DNA from: an uncultured Mycoplasmatota bacterium
GTDB lineage: Bacteria > Bacillota_I > Bacilli_A > RF39 > UBA660
Assembly: GCA_900554315.1 (NCBI GenBank)
Contig: USGP01000019.1
Location: 1-23,275 of the forward strand
Length of the DNA stretch: 23,275 nt
Direction: 5' to 3'
The translations under genes and the position numbers were made by a program. The notes beneath the pieces are model-generated. The model was given only the letters and a program-made list of their open reading frames with translations. It did not search any database and had not been told where the DNA came from. This document shows, piece after piece, positions 1-6,200 of the stretch (position 1 is its first letter; each line of letters starts with the position of its first letter).

Positions 1-207
1 CCAGTAGGGGACCGTTGCCGCCACCAGTGCCACAGCCATCGCCGCCAGCCCCTTCAGCAGGGCCATATGCCGCAGGCTAGCCGCAAAGTACACCATCACC
101 GGTGCCTCCAGCTTGAGCCGCCAGCCCGGTACCATGTAGCACAGCGCCACATACACCGCCATAAAAGCGATGACCGCCAGTATCGCAGAAATCCAGGATT
201 TTTTCAT
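1..207 (-). CDS. Small membrane protein, partial (runs off the window), tandem paralogue of 240-461
   Basis: The minus-strand start codon is at 207-205, preceded by a clear AAGGAGG-type site around 209-216. The frame stays open for 69 codons to the window edge, so the C-terminus is missing. The protein starts MKKSWISAILAVIAF, giving a single hydrophobic N-terminal segment (about residues 5-24), then a conserved CYMVPGWR motif and a second hydrophobic stretch near residues 47-65. It is close to its neighbour at 240-461: MVPGWR, the YFAASLRHM block and LLKGL are shared. No known family is recognised. It may be a short two-helix membrane protein. Confidence 0.6.
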   Translation of the reverse strand, partial: MKKSWISAILAVIAFMAVYVALCYMVPGWRLKLEAPVMVYFAASLRHMALLKGLAAMAVALVAATVPYW

Positions 208-239
208 ATTCGGTCCTCCTTTTCATTTTTTTACATCCG

Positions 240-461
240 TTAGGTGCGGCTTACGCGGCGCTGCACCGCCACTGCCACCGCTGCCGCAGCTGCCGCTATC
301 AGCCCCTTCAGCAAAACCATATGCCGCAGACTGGCCGCAAAGTACTCCATCGCAGGCGCCGCCAGCTTGATGCGCCAGCCCGGCACCATGTAGCACTGCG
401 CCACATACACCGCCGCAAAAACAATGACCGCCAGTATCACGGAAATCAAAAGCTTTTTCAT
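240..461 (-). CDS. Small two-helix membrane protein, tandem paralogue of 1-207
   Basis: 73 residues, with a hydrophobic N-terminal segment (about 4-24), the MVPGWR motif, the block YFAASLRHM (about 41-49) and a very Ala-rich second hydrophobic segment ending in RRVSRT. An AAGGAG site lies just upstream on the minus strand (about 468-475). The gene matches its downstream neighbour along most of its length, so the two arose by tandem duplication. Function is not recognised. It lies in the GC-rich segment and probably belongs to a different organism from the rest of the window. A longer overlapping minus-strand frame at 223-522 has no comparable support. Confidence 0.6.
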   Translation of the reverse strand: MKKLLISVILAVIVFAAVYVAQCYMVPGWRIKLAAPAMEYFAASLRHMVLLKGLIAAAAAAVAVAVQRRVSRT

Positions 462-552
462 ATTCGGGTCTCCTTTTCATCCTTCGCATCCGCCGAAAGA
501 GCCTGTGCGGCGCCGCAGTCATTCACCCCCGTGGGGTCGGGATCTGGCCGGA

Positions 553-1044
553 TCAGCCGAAAAAGGCTTTTACATAGTCGCGGTAGTTCATGCTGGGTGC
601 GATGGTCACCACGCCCTCGCCGATGTTCACATCATTGAGAAATTCCGCAAAGAAATCTGCCGGGACATATAAAACGCCCTTCTGCATCGCAGGTTTTACC
701 GGAAGCTCCGCCTCACGGTCCATTTTTACGGTCTTCAGGTGCCCCGCAAATACCACCGTTTTGCTGCCCGCCGTCACCGTTGCCGCCTGTATGTACCCAT
801 CATCGATGACCGCCGTTTTCGCTGCGGCGTCCCATTCGGTTTCATAGCCCAGCGCCCCGGCCACTGCGCACAGCGGCAGCATCAGGGTCTCTCCCTCGTA
901 GTAGCTGCGGCAGGGCAGCTCCCCCTGCGCCAGTTCCTTTTTATCCAGTCCGGTCAGAACGGCCAACCCGGCGTCCTTCGGGGCGCAGCCGGTCAAAAGC
1001 AGCATTACCGCCAGCAGCAGCGCCGACATCTTCCGGTTTCTCAT
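553..1044 (-). CDS. Lipoprotein with copper amine oxidase N-terminal-like domain
   Basis: 163 residues. It starts MRNRKMSALLLAVMLLLTGC, a signal peptide with a lipobox ending at Cys20, so it is probably a membrane-anchored lipoprotein. The rest has the pattern of the CAP-N (copper amine oxidase N-terminal-like) module: a hydrophobic strand with GALGYETEWD, a TAVIDDG strand, then GVLYVPADFFAEFL and a final VVTIAP strand. In this family the module is usually an extracellular or cell-wall-associated domain of unknown ligand, not an oxidase. AGGAG lies 9 bases upstream. It is GC-rich and probably foreign to the main sequence; the two small membrane proteins follow it on the same strand. Confidence 0.7.
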   Translation of the reverse strand: MRNRKMSALLLAVMLLLTGCAPKDAGLAVLTGLDKKELAQGELPCRSYYEGETLMLPLCAVAGALGYETEWDAAAKTAVIDDGYIQAATVTAGSKTVVFAGHLKTVKMDREAELPVKPAMQKGVLYVPADFFAEFLNDVNIGEGVVTIAPSMNYRDYVKAFFG

Positions 1045-1687
1045 GTGATTTTTCTCCTGTTTTTTGTTTTTCTTTTTCCTCTTCTATATTTTCACCATTT
1101 GCTTGTGCAAGTTCCACAGTTTTATTATTTTCTTCTTTTGCTTTTTTGTGATAGTCTTTTGCTACCATTCCTTGAACAGCGAATGTTCCTATGCTAAAAG
1201 CGTTTGCTAGTAGGCTTATTTCTGGTATATTAAGAGCTGTACTTAGATATGCTAATCCTATTGTAGGAAATAGGCAAAAAGTTTTAAATTTTCCTAAAAA
1301 AGAACTTTGAGGATTTCCATTCGTCGTGTAGGATTTAGAATTAATATAGGCAATTGCTGCTTCAGCTCCAATATTTAATGTCAATAATGGCATATTTGGT
1401 AGAATAGCAATCGCTGGAACAATAGCAAACACTTTATCAACAATAGGATCTAGTATACGTCCAAATTCACTATAACCATTGTATTTTCTAGCAATTTTTC
1501 CATCGAAAAAGTCAGTTGATGCGAATGCTGCAGTTGCGATTACTGCACCGGGAATGTTACCTGATAAAAATAGTCCTGGAATGACAAATGCACCTACTAG
1601 ACGGGAAGCTGTCAATAAATTCGGTATGTAAGTATTTTTGTTTTTTAAACTTTCTTTAAATAGCGTTAATATGCTTTTTTTATCCAT
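941..1687 (-). CDS. CDP-alcohol phosphatidyltransferase (PgsA-like), C-terminus chimeric
   Basis: A membrane enzyme of the CDP-alcohol phosphatidyltransferase family, which transfers a phosphatidyl group from CDP-diacylglycerol to an alcohol such as glycerol 3-phosphate. The complete family signature is visible at about residues 58-84: DFFDG, then AR, eight residues, G, LDPIVDK, giving the four metal-binding Asp residues. Several hydrophobic segments follow. Start at 1687 with AAGGGGG just upstream and a good promoter. After about residue 203 a Glu/Lys-rich tail runs into GC-rich DNA (from about 1,075 down to 941), and the last 40 or so residues (PEDVGAAAGGNAAF...) come from reading the lipoprotein gene out of frame. 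The true stop codon is therefore missing. The exact alcohol substrate cannot be told. Confidence 0.8.
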   Translation of the reverse strand: MDKKSILTLFKESLKNKNTYIPNLLTASRLVGAFVIPGLFLSGNIPGAVIATAAFASTDFFDGKIARKYNGYSEFGRILDPIVDKVFAIVPAIAILPNMPLLTLNIGAEAAIAYINSKSYTTNGNPQSSFLGKFKTFCLFPTIGLAYLSTALNIPEISLLANAFSIGTFAVQGMVAKDYHKKAKEENNKTVELAQANGENIEEEKEKQKTGEKSHEKPEDVGAAAGGNAAFDRLRPEGRRVGRSDRTG

Positions 1688-1708
1688 ATGGGTCCCCCTT
1701 ATTTCCTA

Positions 1709-1737
1709 ATTATAACAAATACTTATTTATTAGTAAA
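1709..1737 (-). promoter_or_regulatory. Sigma-A-type promoter for the phosphatidyltransferase gene
   Basis: On the minus strand, TTTACT (1737-1732), a 17-nt spacer and TATAAT (1714-1709), about 22 bases before the start codon at 1687. The bacteriocin operon diverges from the same intergenic region; no equally good promoter is visible for it. Confidence 0.6.
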
Positions 1738-1809
1738 TAGTAGGACTTTTTAAATTATAAAAGAAAGTTTTATTTTTTTCGAATAATAAAGATGGAGGTG
1801 GAAGAGTTA

Positions 1810-3882
1810 TTGAAGATTGTTTTACAGGATGGAGCTAAGGATTGTGGAGTTTCTTCTTTATTATCTATCATTCGATATTATGGGGGAGATGTATCGAGGG
1901 AATATTTAAGAGAGTTGACCAATACTTCTAAATCTGGAGTTTCTTTTTATCAATTATTGGAGGCCGCTAAAAAGCTGGGATTTTCTTGTGAAGGAGTAAA
2001 GGGAAGTTTTTCACAAATAGATAGAAAACGTTTGCCTTGTATTGCTCATATTGTTTATCAAAAGAAATATCAACATTTTGTTGTTATATATCAAGTAGAT
2101 ATTAAATCCAAAATGGTTGAGATTATGGATCCTGCTAAAGGAAGAGTACTTTTATCCATTTCTGAGTTTCAAATGCTTTCTAGTGGTTATTATTTATATT
2201 TAAGTCCTGTAAAGAAATTGCCTGTTTTTTATGAAAAGAAGACCTTGTCTTTGTTTATTAGAAATTTTTTTAAACACTATCGATTTTATTTTTTTCTTAT
2301 TTTTTTATTTTCTATCATTGTGCTTTTTTGTCAATTAATATTATCTTTCCATTTTCAATATTTATATGATTACTCTGTTCAGAGTTCTATCTATTCCATT
2401 ATTTTTAACATTAGTTTTTTCCTTTTATTTTTTTATTTTTTTTCTTTTTGTTCTAATTATTTAAAGCAGGTGATTTTAACAAAACTTAGTTATTTATTTG
2501 ATCAACAGTTAATTTTTTATATTTATAAGCAAATTCTTCTACTTCCATATTTATTTTTTAAAAATCGTACTCTTGGGGAAATATTAGAGCGAATTCAGGA
2601 TGTTATACGAGTAAAAAACTTCTTTTTACGTTTGTATATTACTGTTACAGCTGATGTTTTGTTTTTTGTTTTATTTTCTTATCTATTATTTCGAATTCAT
2701 TTCTCTTTTTTTCTATTATTTTTCTTTTATTTTTTATTTTCCTTTCTATTAGGTTTGAGTTTATATTCTATAAAAAGGAAAAAGCAAAAAAGAGTTTTGT
2801 CTAAGAACGATTTTTTACAATCATACCTTGTTGAGTCTTTTCAAAACGTTGATACCATTAAGGGATTACATTTAGAGTTTGATTTTTTAGAACAATTTGA
2901 ACAAGAATATAGTTCTTATTTAGCAAGGCAATATCGATTAGAAAGAGTCTTATTGTTGGAAAATCATATAAAAGAAATTTTTTATTTTGTTTTAATGTTA
3001 ACTTTTTATGGATTAGGTGCTTATTTTTTAATTCAACAGAAATTGCAGTTTAGTCAGTTTTTTATTTGTCAGTATGTGTTTTCTTACTTACTTGGTTGTG
3101 GTAATCGTATTCTTGATTTCTTTTTTGATAGTTATCAAATTTCCGTTTATATTTCTAGAATACAAGATTTATTTACTTTGTTTCGAGAAAATTTTGATGG
3201 TGGTGATTACTTTCAGTTAGTAAAGTTGGAAGGAGATATTCAGTTTTGTCATCTTTGTTTTCAGTATTCTTCTAAGTCTTTGTTTTCAGATTTTTCTTTA
3301 TTTATTCCTTTTGGAAGCAAAGTTTTATTTACTGGTGAATCGGGCAGTGGAAAAAGTACATTAGTTAAAATTCTAATGAGGTATGTGGAGGTTCCGTATG
3401 GAATGGTTCGTATTGGTTCGTTTGATGTAAATCATATTCATTTAGAGTTATTACGTAGTCGTATTTCTTATGTGACAGGTGGAGAATTGTTGTTTTCTAA
3501 TACACTTTATTATAATATTACACTAAATCGTGAGGTATCAAAAGAACAAGTAGAAATGGTTAGTCATCTTGTGTTATTAGATTCTCTATTAGAAAAATTA
3601 CCTTTAGGTTACCAAAGTACAGTTGAAGAAAATGGATTTAATTTTAGTGGTGGAGAAAGGCAAAAAATTTTATTGGCTAGGGCTTTATTAAAAAATAGTG
3701 ATATTTATATTTTTGATGAAGCATTTCATCAAATTGACGTTGAACAAGAAGAGATTATTTTAAAAAATATATTTTCTTATTTGAAAGATAAAACGGTTTT
3801 GGTTATTAGTCATCGATTGCATCATTTAGAGTTGTATGATTTCAGATATCGATTAGAAAAAGGTAAAATAAATGAAATTTAA
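1810..3882 (+). CDS. Peptidase-containing ABC exporter (C39 type) for double-glycine peptides
   Basis: About 690 residues. The N-terminal C39 peptidase cuts leader peptides after a Gly-Gly motif while the exporter moves the mature peptide across the membrane. Counting from the TTG at 1810: oxyanion Gln6, Cys12 in DCGVSS, His89 in QHFVV and Asp107 in MDPAKG form the catalytic set. A Phe/Leu-rich membrane domain spans about 145-440. The ATPase domain has Walker A GESGSGKST (509-517), signature FSGGE (612-616), Walker B IFDEAF (Asp636, Glu637) and the H-loop His668. An in-frame ATG at 1792 has no ribosome site, whereas GGAGGTG at 1794-1800 precedes the TTG, giving the usual short start before the catalytic Cys. 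It overlaps the next gene by 11 bases. Confidence 0.93.
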   Translation: MKIVLQDGAKDCGVSSLLSIIRYYGGDVSREYLRELTNTSKSGVSFYQLLEAAKKLGFSCEGVKGSFSQIDRKRLPCIAHIVYQKKYQHFVVIYQVDIKSKMVEIMDPAKGRVLLSISEFQMLSSGYYLYLSPVKKLPVFYEKKTLSLFIRNFFKHYRFYFFLIFLFSIIVLFCQLILSFHFQYLYDYSVQSSIYSIIFNISFFLLFFYFFSFCSNYLKQVILTKLSYLFDQQLIFYIYKQILLLPYLFFKNRTLGEILERIQDVIRVKNFFLRLYITVTADVLFFVLFSYLLFRIHFSFFLLFFFYFLFSFLLGLSLYSIKRKKQKRVLSKNDFLQSYLVESFQNVDTIKGLHLEFDFLEQFEQEYSSYLARQYRLERVLLLENHIKEIFYFVLMLTFYGLGAYFLIQQKLQFSQFFICQYVFSYLLGCGNRILDFFFDSYQISVYISRIQDLFTLFRENFDGGDYFQLVKLEGDIQFCHLCFQYSSKSLFSDFSLFIPFGSKVLFTGESGSGKSTLVKILMRYVEVPYGMVRIGSFDVNHIHLELLRSRISYVTGGELLFSNTLYYNITLNREVSKEQVEMVSHLVLLDSLLEKLPLGYQSTVEENGFNFSGGERQKILLARALLKNSDIYIFDEAFHQIDVEQEEIILKNIFSYLKDKTVLVISHRLHHLELYDFRYRLEKGKINEI

Positions 3883-4282
3883 AGTTTATGAAAGTTTTTT
3901 TGGAGTCCATATTTTTTCTTTTCTATTCTTTTTATTATTATTTGTTTTTTTATTTAGTTTAATTCCAATCAAAAGTATACCAACTTATAAAATGATTTCT
4001 GGTGTTGTCAGTAAAGATAATCAGGTTATGCTATTAGTGAATAATAAGGAACTAGATATGCTTTATCATACTAAGACATTATTAGTAGATGGGTATAAAG
4101 AAAAATTTCATATTAATCGTGTTACAAAAAATATTATTAAAAGAAAGAAGAAGAACTATCATCAAATATATTTAGATATTTCTTTTGATGATTATATGGA
4201 AAATGATAGTATTCTTATTGGCATTTTTCAAGAGAAGGTTTCTTTTCTTACGTTATTTTCTGATATTTGGAAAGGAGGATAA
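3872..4282 (+). CDS. Short membrane-anchored bacteriocin secretion accessory protein
   Basis: 136 residues: a short cytoplasmic start, one strong membrane segment (about 11-33, Phe/Leu-rich), then an extracytoplasmic part with alternating hydrophobic residues (SGVVSKDNQVMLLV, VDGYKEKFHI) that looks beta-rich. Class II bacteriocin exporters usually pair with a HlyD-like accessory protein of roughly 150-470 residues. Position, topology and the 11-base overlap with the exporter support the same role here. The coiled-coil hairpin of full HlyD proteins is missing, so it is a minimal version or a different family. It ends directly against the first precursor gene, whose ribosome site AAGGAGG lies inside its last codons. 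Confidence 0.6.
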   Translation: MKFKVYESFFGVHIFSFLFFLLLFVFLFSLIPIKSIPTYKMISGVVSKDNQVMLLVNNKELDMLYHTKTLLVDGYKEKFHINRVTKNIIKRKKKNYHQIYLDISFDDYMENDSILIGIFQEKVSFLTLFSDIWKGG

Positions 4283-4423
4283 ATGCAGGTTGTTACAGAT
4301 TTAGAATTAGATCAAGTGAGAGGAGGTGTATCAGGATGGGTTGTTATTGGAATTGCTGCTGTTATCGTGTTTTTGGCAGGAGTATTTGAAGGAATAACAA
4401 GCCCAAATCCTTGTCAAAAATGA
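4283..4423 (+). CDS. Bacteriocin precursor peptide 1, double-glycine leader
   Basis: 46 residues. AAGGAGG (4272-4278) lies 5 bases before the ATG, which directly follows the stop of the accessory gene. The leader is 15 residues and ends VRGG, with Glu at -8, Leu at -7 and Val at -4, as expected for a C39-cleaved leader. The predicted 31-residue core starts VSGWVVIG, is strongly hydrophobic and membrane-spanning, contains GVFEG (GxxxG, core positions 18-22), and ends NPCQK with a single Cys at core position 29. GxxxG in both members is the hallmark of two-peptide class IIb bacteriocins. No known bacteriocin is recognised by sequence. It overlaps the second precursor by four bases (ATGA). Confidence 0.82.
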   Translation: MQVVTDLELDQVRGGVSGWVVIGIAAVIVFLAGVFEGITSPNPCQK

Positions 4424-4590
4424 AAACAGTTAACTTAGATGAATTGGACTCTATTATTGGTGGTGATAGTATATCTGGGACAGTTATTAATGCTTTTACT
4501 AATGTGATTGAGTTATTGATGGATGCTGGAAGAAGTTTTGGAAGTGCTATTCGAAGAGTGGCTGAAGGAAATTTATGTCCTCTAAAATAA
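4420..4590 (+). CDS. Bacteriocin precursor peptide 2, double-glycine leader
   Basis: 56 residues. Its ATG overlaps the stop of peptide 1 (ATGA), so translation of the pair is probably coupled. The 15-residue leader ends SIIGG, with Glu at -8, Leu at -7 and Ile at -4. The predicted 41-residue core starts DSISGTVINAF, carries GRSFG (GxxxG, core 22-26) within an amphipathic stretch with two Arg residues, and ends NLCPLK with one Cys at core position 38. Like peptide 1 it has its only Cys close to the C-terminus. The two cores are otherwise dissimilar, as expected for complementary partners. That they act together is inference from pairing, GxxxG and coupling. Confidence 0.82.
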   Translation: MKTVNLDELDSIIGGDSISGTVINAFTNVIELLMDAGRSFGSAIRRVAEGNLCPLK

Positions 4591-4685
4591 AAAACTTTCT
4601 AAAAGAACTTTTACTGTCTTTTGTCATTGGTATTGGAATGGTACTTCTTTATCAAATTGGAATATTTTTAGGTAATTTGTTGTAG
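4575..4685 (+). CDS. 36-residue membrane peptide, candidate immunity protein
   Basis: The frame overlaps the end of precursor 2 by 16 bases and has AAGGAA about 6 bases before its ATG. It starts MSSKIKNFLKELLLSF, a positively charged amphipathic beginning, then one membrane segment with IGIGMVLLYQIGIFLG. It has no double-glycine leader, so it is not a third precursor. Bacteriocin operons normally place the immunity gene directly after the precursors, and small membrane immunity proteins are common, so immunity is the best guess. The gene is short and could also be a chance frame; the ribosome site and position argue against that. Confidence 0.5.
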   Translation: MSSKIKNFLKELLLSFVIGIGMVLLYQIGIFLGNLL

Positions 4686-4722
4686 AAATTGGCTTTTTTT
4701 CAAAAAAAGTTCACAAAAAATG

Positions 4723-4751
4723 TTGAAATATAAGGAAAGGTTTGGTATAAT
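4723..4751 (+). promoter_or_regulatory. Promoter for rpsU
   Basis: TTGAAA (4723-4728), 17-nt spacer, TATAAT (4746-4751), about 33 bases before the rpsU start. It separates the ribosomal protein gene from the bacteriocin operon, after which only an AT-only inverted repeat (about 4692-4710) and no convincing terminator is seen. Confidence 0.75.
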
Positions 4752-4783
4752 TCATTGTAGTTAAAGCGAAGGGAGGGATAATG

Positions 4784-4984
4784 ATGGCAACACAAGTAAC
4801 AGTAAAAAATGGTAATTTGGATTTAGCACTAAGAAAATTCAAACAAAAAGTGGCTAGAGACGGTGTCCCTTCAGAGTGCAAGAAACGTGAATCTTATATT
4901 AAACCAGGAGTAGCAAGAAGAGCAGCTAAAAAAGAAGGAATTAAAAATTCAAAGAAAAGAAATCGTAAAGATAATAGAGACTAA
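4784..4984 (+). CDS. rpsU: Small ribosomal subunit protein bS21
   Basis: 66 residues, starting MATQVTVKNGNLDLALRKFK and ending in a very Lys/Arg-rich tail. bS21 is a small 30S protein near the anti-Shine-Dalgarno region that helps start translation. The length and the N-terminal pattern (charged beta strand, then long basic helices) match the family. There are two ATGs in a row (4781 and 4784); GGGAGGG at 4771-4777 is better spaced for the second. In Bacillota rpsU is usually followed directly by yqeY; here two other genes lie between. Its stop codon sits inside the terminator hairpin. Confidence 0.93.
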   Translation: MATQVTVKNGNLDLALRKFKQKVARDGVPSECKKRESYIKPGVARRAAKKEGIKNSKKRNRKDNRD

Positions 4985-4998
4985 GGTCTCTTTTTTTT
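4976..4998 (+). terminator. Terminator of rpsU overlapping its stop codon
   Basis: AGAGAC (4976-4981), loop TAAG, GTCTCT (4986-4991), then a run of T to 4998. The TAA stop at 4982-4984 lies in the loop. The same sequence recurs at 6104-6124. Confidence 0.85.
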
Positions 4999-5023
4999 CT
5001 ATATGAATTAGGAGGAGAATATT

Positions 5024-6112
5024 ATGATTAAAGTATCTAAAAAATTTGTGAGAACATTATTGTCGGGAGTTTTGGCTTTTCAAATTCTACCATTAGCAGG
5101 GTGTAGTAGTCAGAACAATGATGAAGGATATACACCTACTGAATATGCCGCTGGTGAGCATCAGTTAATTGAAGTAGATCGTTCTTTTAATATGTTGGCA
5201 GGGAAAAATGGTTTGTATGGTTTGATTGCTCCAGAAGGGTATGCTATTACAGATTATGATTATGATAAGACAGATGTTTTTGAATATAATGATTATGTAT
5301 ATGAAAATGTAGTACCAGTTACTGTTAAAAATCCTAATAATATAGGAATACCAGTAGAAAATGTAGAAGAACAAGATGATATTTATGAGACTGGAGAGCA
5401 TGTTTTGGTTGATATTGATCGAAGTTTTAATATATTAATTGGTAAAAATGATCAGGTATTTCATTTGTCTGCTCCAGCTGGTTATTCTGTTTTAGATTAT
5501 GATTATGATAAGACAGATGCTTTTGAATTTGAAAATGTTACTTATGTTAATAATCAAGCTGTTAGAGTAGATGATATTAATCAATTTGGTGAACCGGTTG
5601 AGAAGGTTGATGAGAAAGATTCTACTAACACTTATGATGTTGGGGAAGATATGATGGTTGTTATTCACAGAGGATTTAATCCGTTCTTTGGTAAAAATGA
5701 AATGAAAGAAGTGGAAAGTATTCCTGGTTATAAAGTAATTGATTACGATTATGATAAAACTGATTCCTTTGAGTTTGAAACAATTGTTTATCAAAATGTT
5801 GTTCCAGTTACAGTTGCTAATGATGGAGAAATTGGAGTTCCTAGTGTGAGTGTAGAGAGTGAAGAACATAGTGATGGTTACTATGATACAGGAGAACATG
5901 TTTTAGTTGATATTAATCGTAATGTTAATATTTTGTCTGGTTATGATGGTACTAAACAGATTTCTTCTATTGATGGTTATACTGTTTTGGATTATGATTA
6001 TGATAAAAATGATAGTTTCGAATTTGAAACTTTTGTTTATGTTAATGATCAGCCAGTTGAGGTTCAAAACTCTAATGAGTTTGGAAAAGTTTATCAAAAA
6101 ACTAGAGACTAA
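5024..6112 (+). CDS. Secreted lipoprotein with four tandem ~80-residue repeats
   Basis: 362 residues. A signal peptide ends in the lipobox LPLAGC, with lipid attachment at Cys27. Four repeats follow at about 41-120, 121-203, 204-286 and 287-362. Each has the order: TGEHVLVDI, RSFN, GKN, a GY pair, DYDYDKTD, FEFE, a Tyr-rich strand (YVN or YQN), PVxV and a Gly-Pro turn. The Asp-rich DYDYDK motif is present in all four (KND instead of KTD in the fourth) and could bind a metal such as calcium, but this is inference. No family is recognised. AGGAGGAG (5011-5018) precedes the ATG; no separate promoter is evident. Its end is bracketed with the rpsU end by identical 22-nt sequences. The long minus-strand frames over it are shadows of the repeats. 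Confidence 0.85.
   Translation: MIKVSKKFVRTLLSGVLAFQILPLAGCSSQNNDEGYTPTEYAAGEHQLIEVDRSFNMLAGKNGLYGLIAPEGYAITDYDYDKTDVFEYNDYVYENVVPVTVKNPNNIGIPVENVEEQDDIYETGEHVLVDIDRSFNILIGKNDQVFHLSAPAGYSVLDYDYDKTDAFEFENVTYVNNQAVRVDDINQFGEPVEKVDEKDSTNTYDVGEDMMVVIHRGFNPFFGKNEMKEVESIPGYKVIDYDYDKTDSFEFETIVYQNVVPVTVANDGEIGVPSVSVESEEHSDGYYDTGEHVLVDINRNVNILSGYDGTKQISSIDGYTVLDYDYDKNDSFEFETFVYVNDQPVEVQNSNEFGKVYQKTRD
5142..6112 (+). repeat. Four in-frame tandem repeats inside the lipoprotein gene
   Basis: Units of about 240-250 bases starting near 5144, 5384, 5633 and 5882. The best-kept part of each is the region coding DYDYDKTD (near 5255, 5498, 5741 and 5984). Units 2 and 4 are alike over the block coding TGEHVLVDI. 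DNA identity is partial, so the repeats are old enough to have diverged. Confidence 0.8.
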
Positions 6113-6124
6113 GGTCTCTTTTTT
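6104..6124 (+). terminator. Terminator of the repeat lipoprotein, copy of the rpsU terminator
   Basis: AGAGAC (6104-6109), TAAG, GTCTCT (6114-6119), T run to 6124. It is identical to 4976-4996 and again holds the stop codon in the loop. Confidence 0.85.
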
Positions 6125-6143
6125 ATGCTGTTTTATTTTGAGG

Positions 6144-6172
6144 TTTACATTTTCTTTCTTTTGTGGTATAAT
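6144..6172 (+). promoter_or_regulatory. Promoter for the HExxH protein gene
   Basis: TTTACA (6144-6149), 17-nt spacer, TATAAT (6167-6172), 29 bases before the ATG at 6201. Confidence 0.75.
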
Positions 6173-6200
6173 GTGTTGAAGTTTAAAGGGGGAGTTTTTT

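Larger units (their letters stand above)
1..1050. other. GC-rich segment, probably from a different genome
   Basis: Base composition changes abruptly near 1,045-1,080. To the left the DNA is GC-rich, with codons such as GCC, GCG, CTG and GGC. To the right it is strongly AT-rich for the remaining 22 kb. The three genes in this segment are all on the minus strand and have the same GC-rich codon use. The junction falls in an A-rich run (minus strand) that merges the Shine-Dalgarno region of the lipoprotein gene with the coding end of the phosphatidyltransferase. This is seen directly. That it is an assembly chimera rather than a real transfer is inference. Confidence 0.75.

Noticed and set aside
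223..522. Overlapping minus-strand frame in the GC-rich segment
   Set aside because: It overlaps the duplicated membrane protein in another frame and has no ribosome site or similarity.
739..1197. Plus-strand frame across the GC/AT junction
   Set aside because: Antisense to two better-supported genes and spans the probable chimera point.
1741..1790. A promoter for the bacteriocin operon
   Set aside because: TATAAA at 1756-1761 is present but no -35 box at correct distance; not strong enough to list.
4692..4710. Terminator after the bacteriocin operon
   Set aside because: The inverted repeat is all A/T and lacks a GC stem; cannot be called a terminator.
5165..6097. Several long minus-strand open frames across the repeat lipoprotein
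   Set aside because: They mirror the repeated codons of the plus-strand gene (Ile/Asn-rich), lack ribosome sites, and overlap a well-supported lipoprotein.
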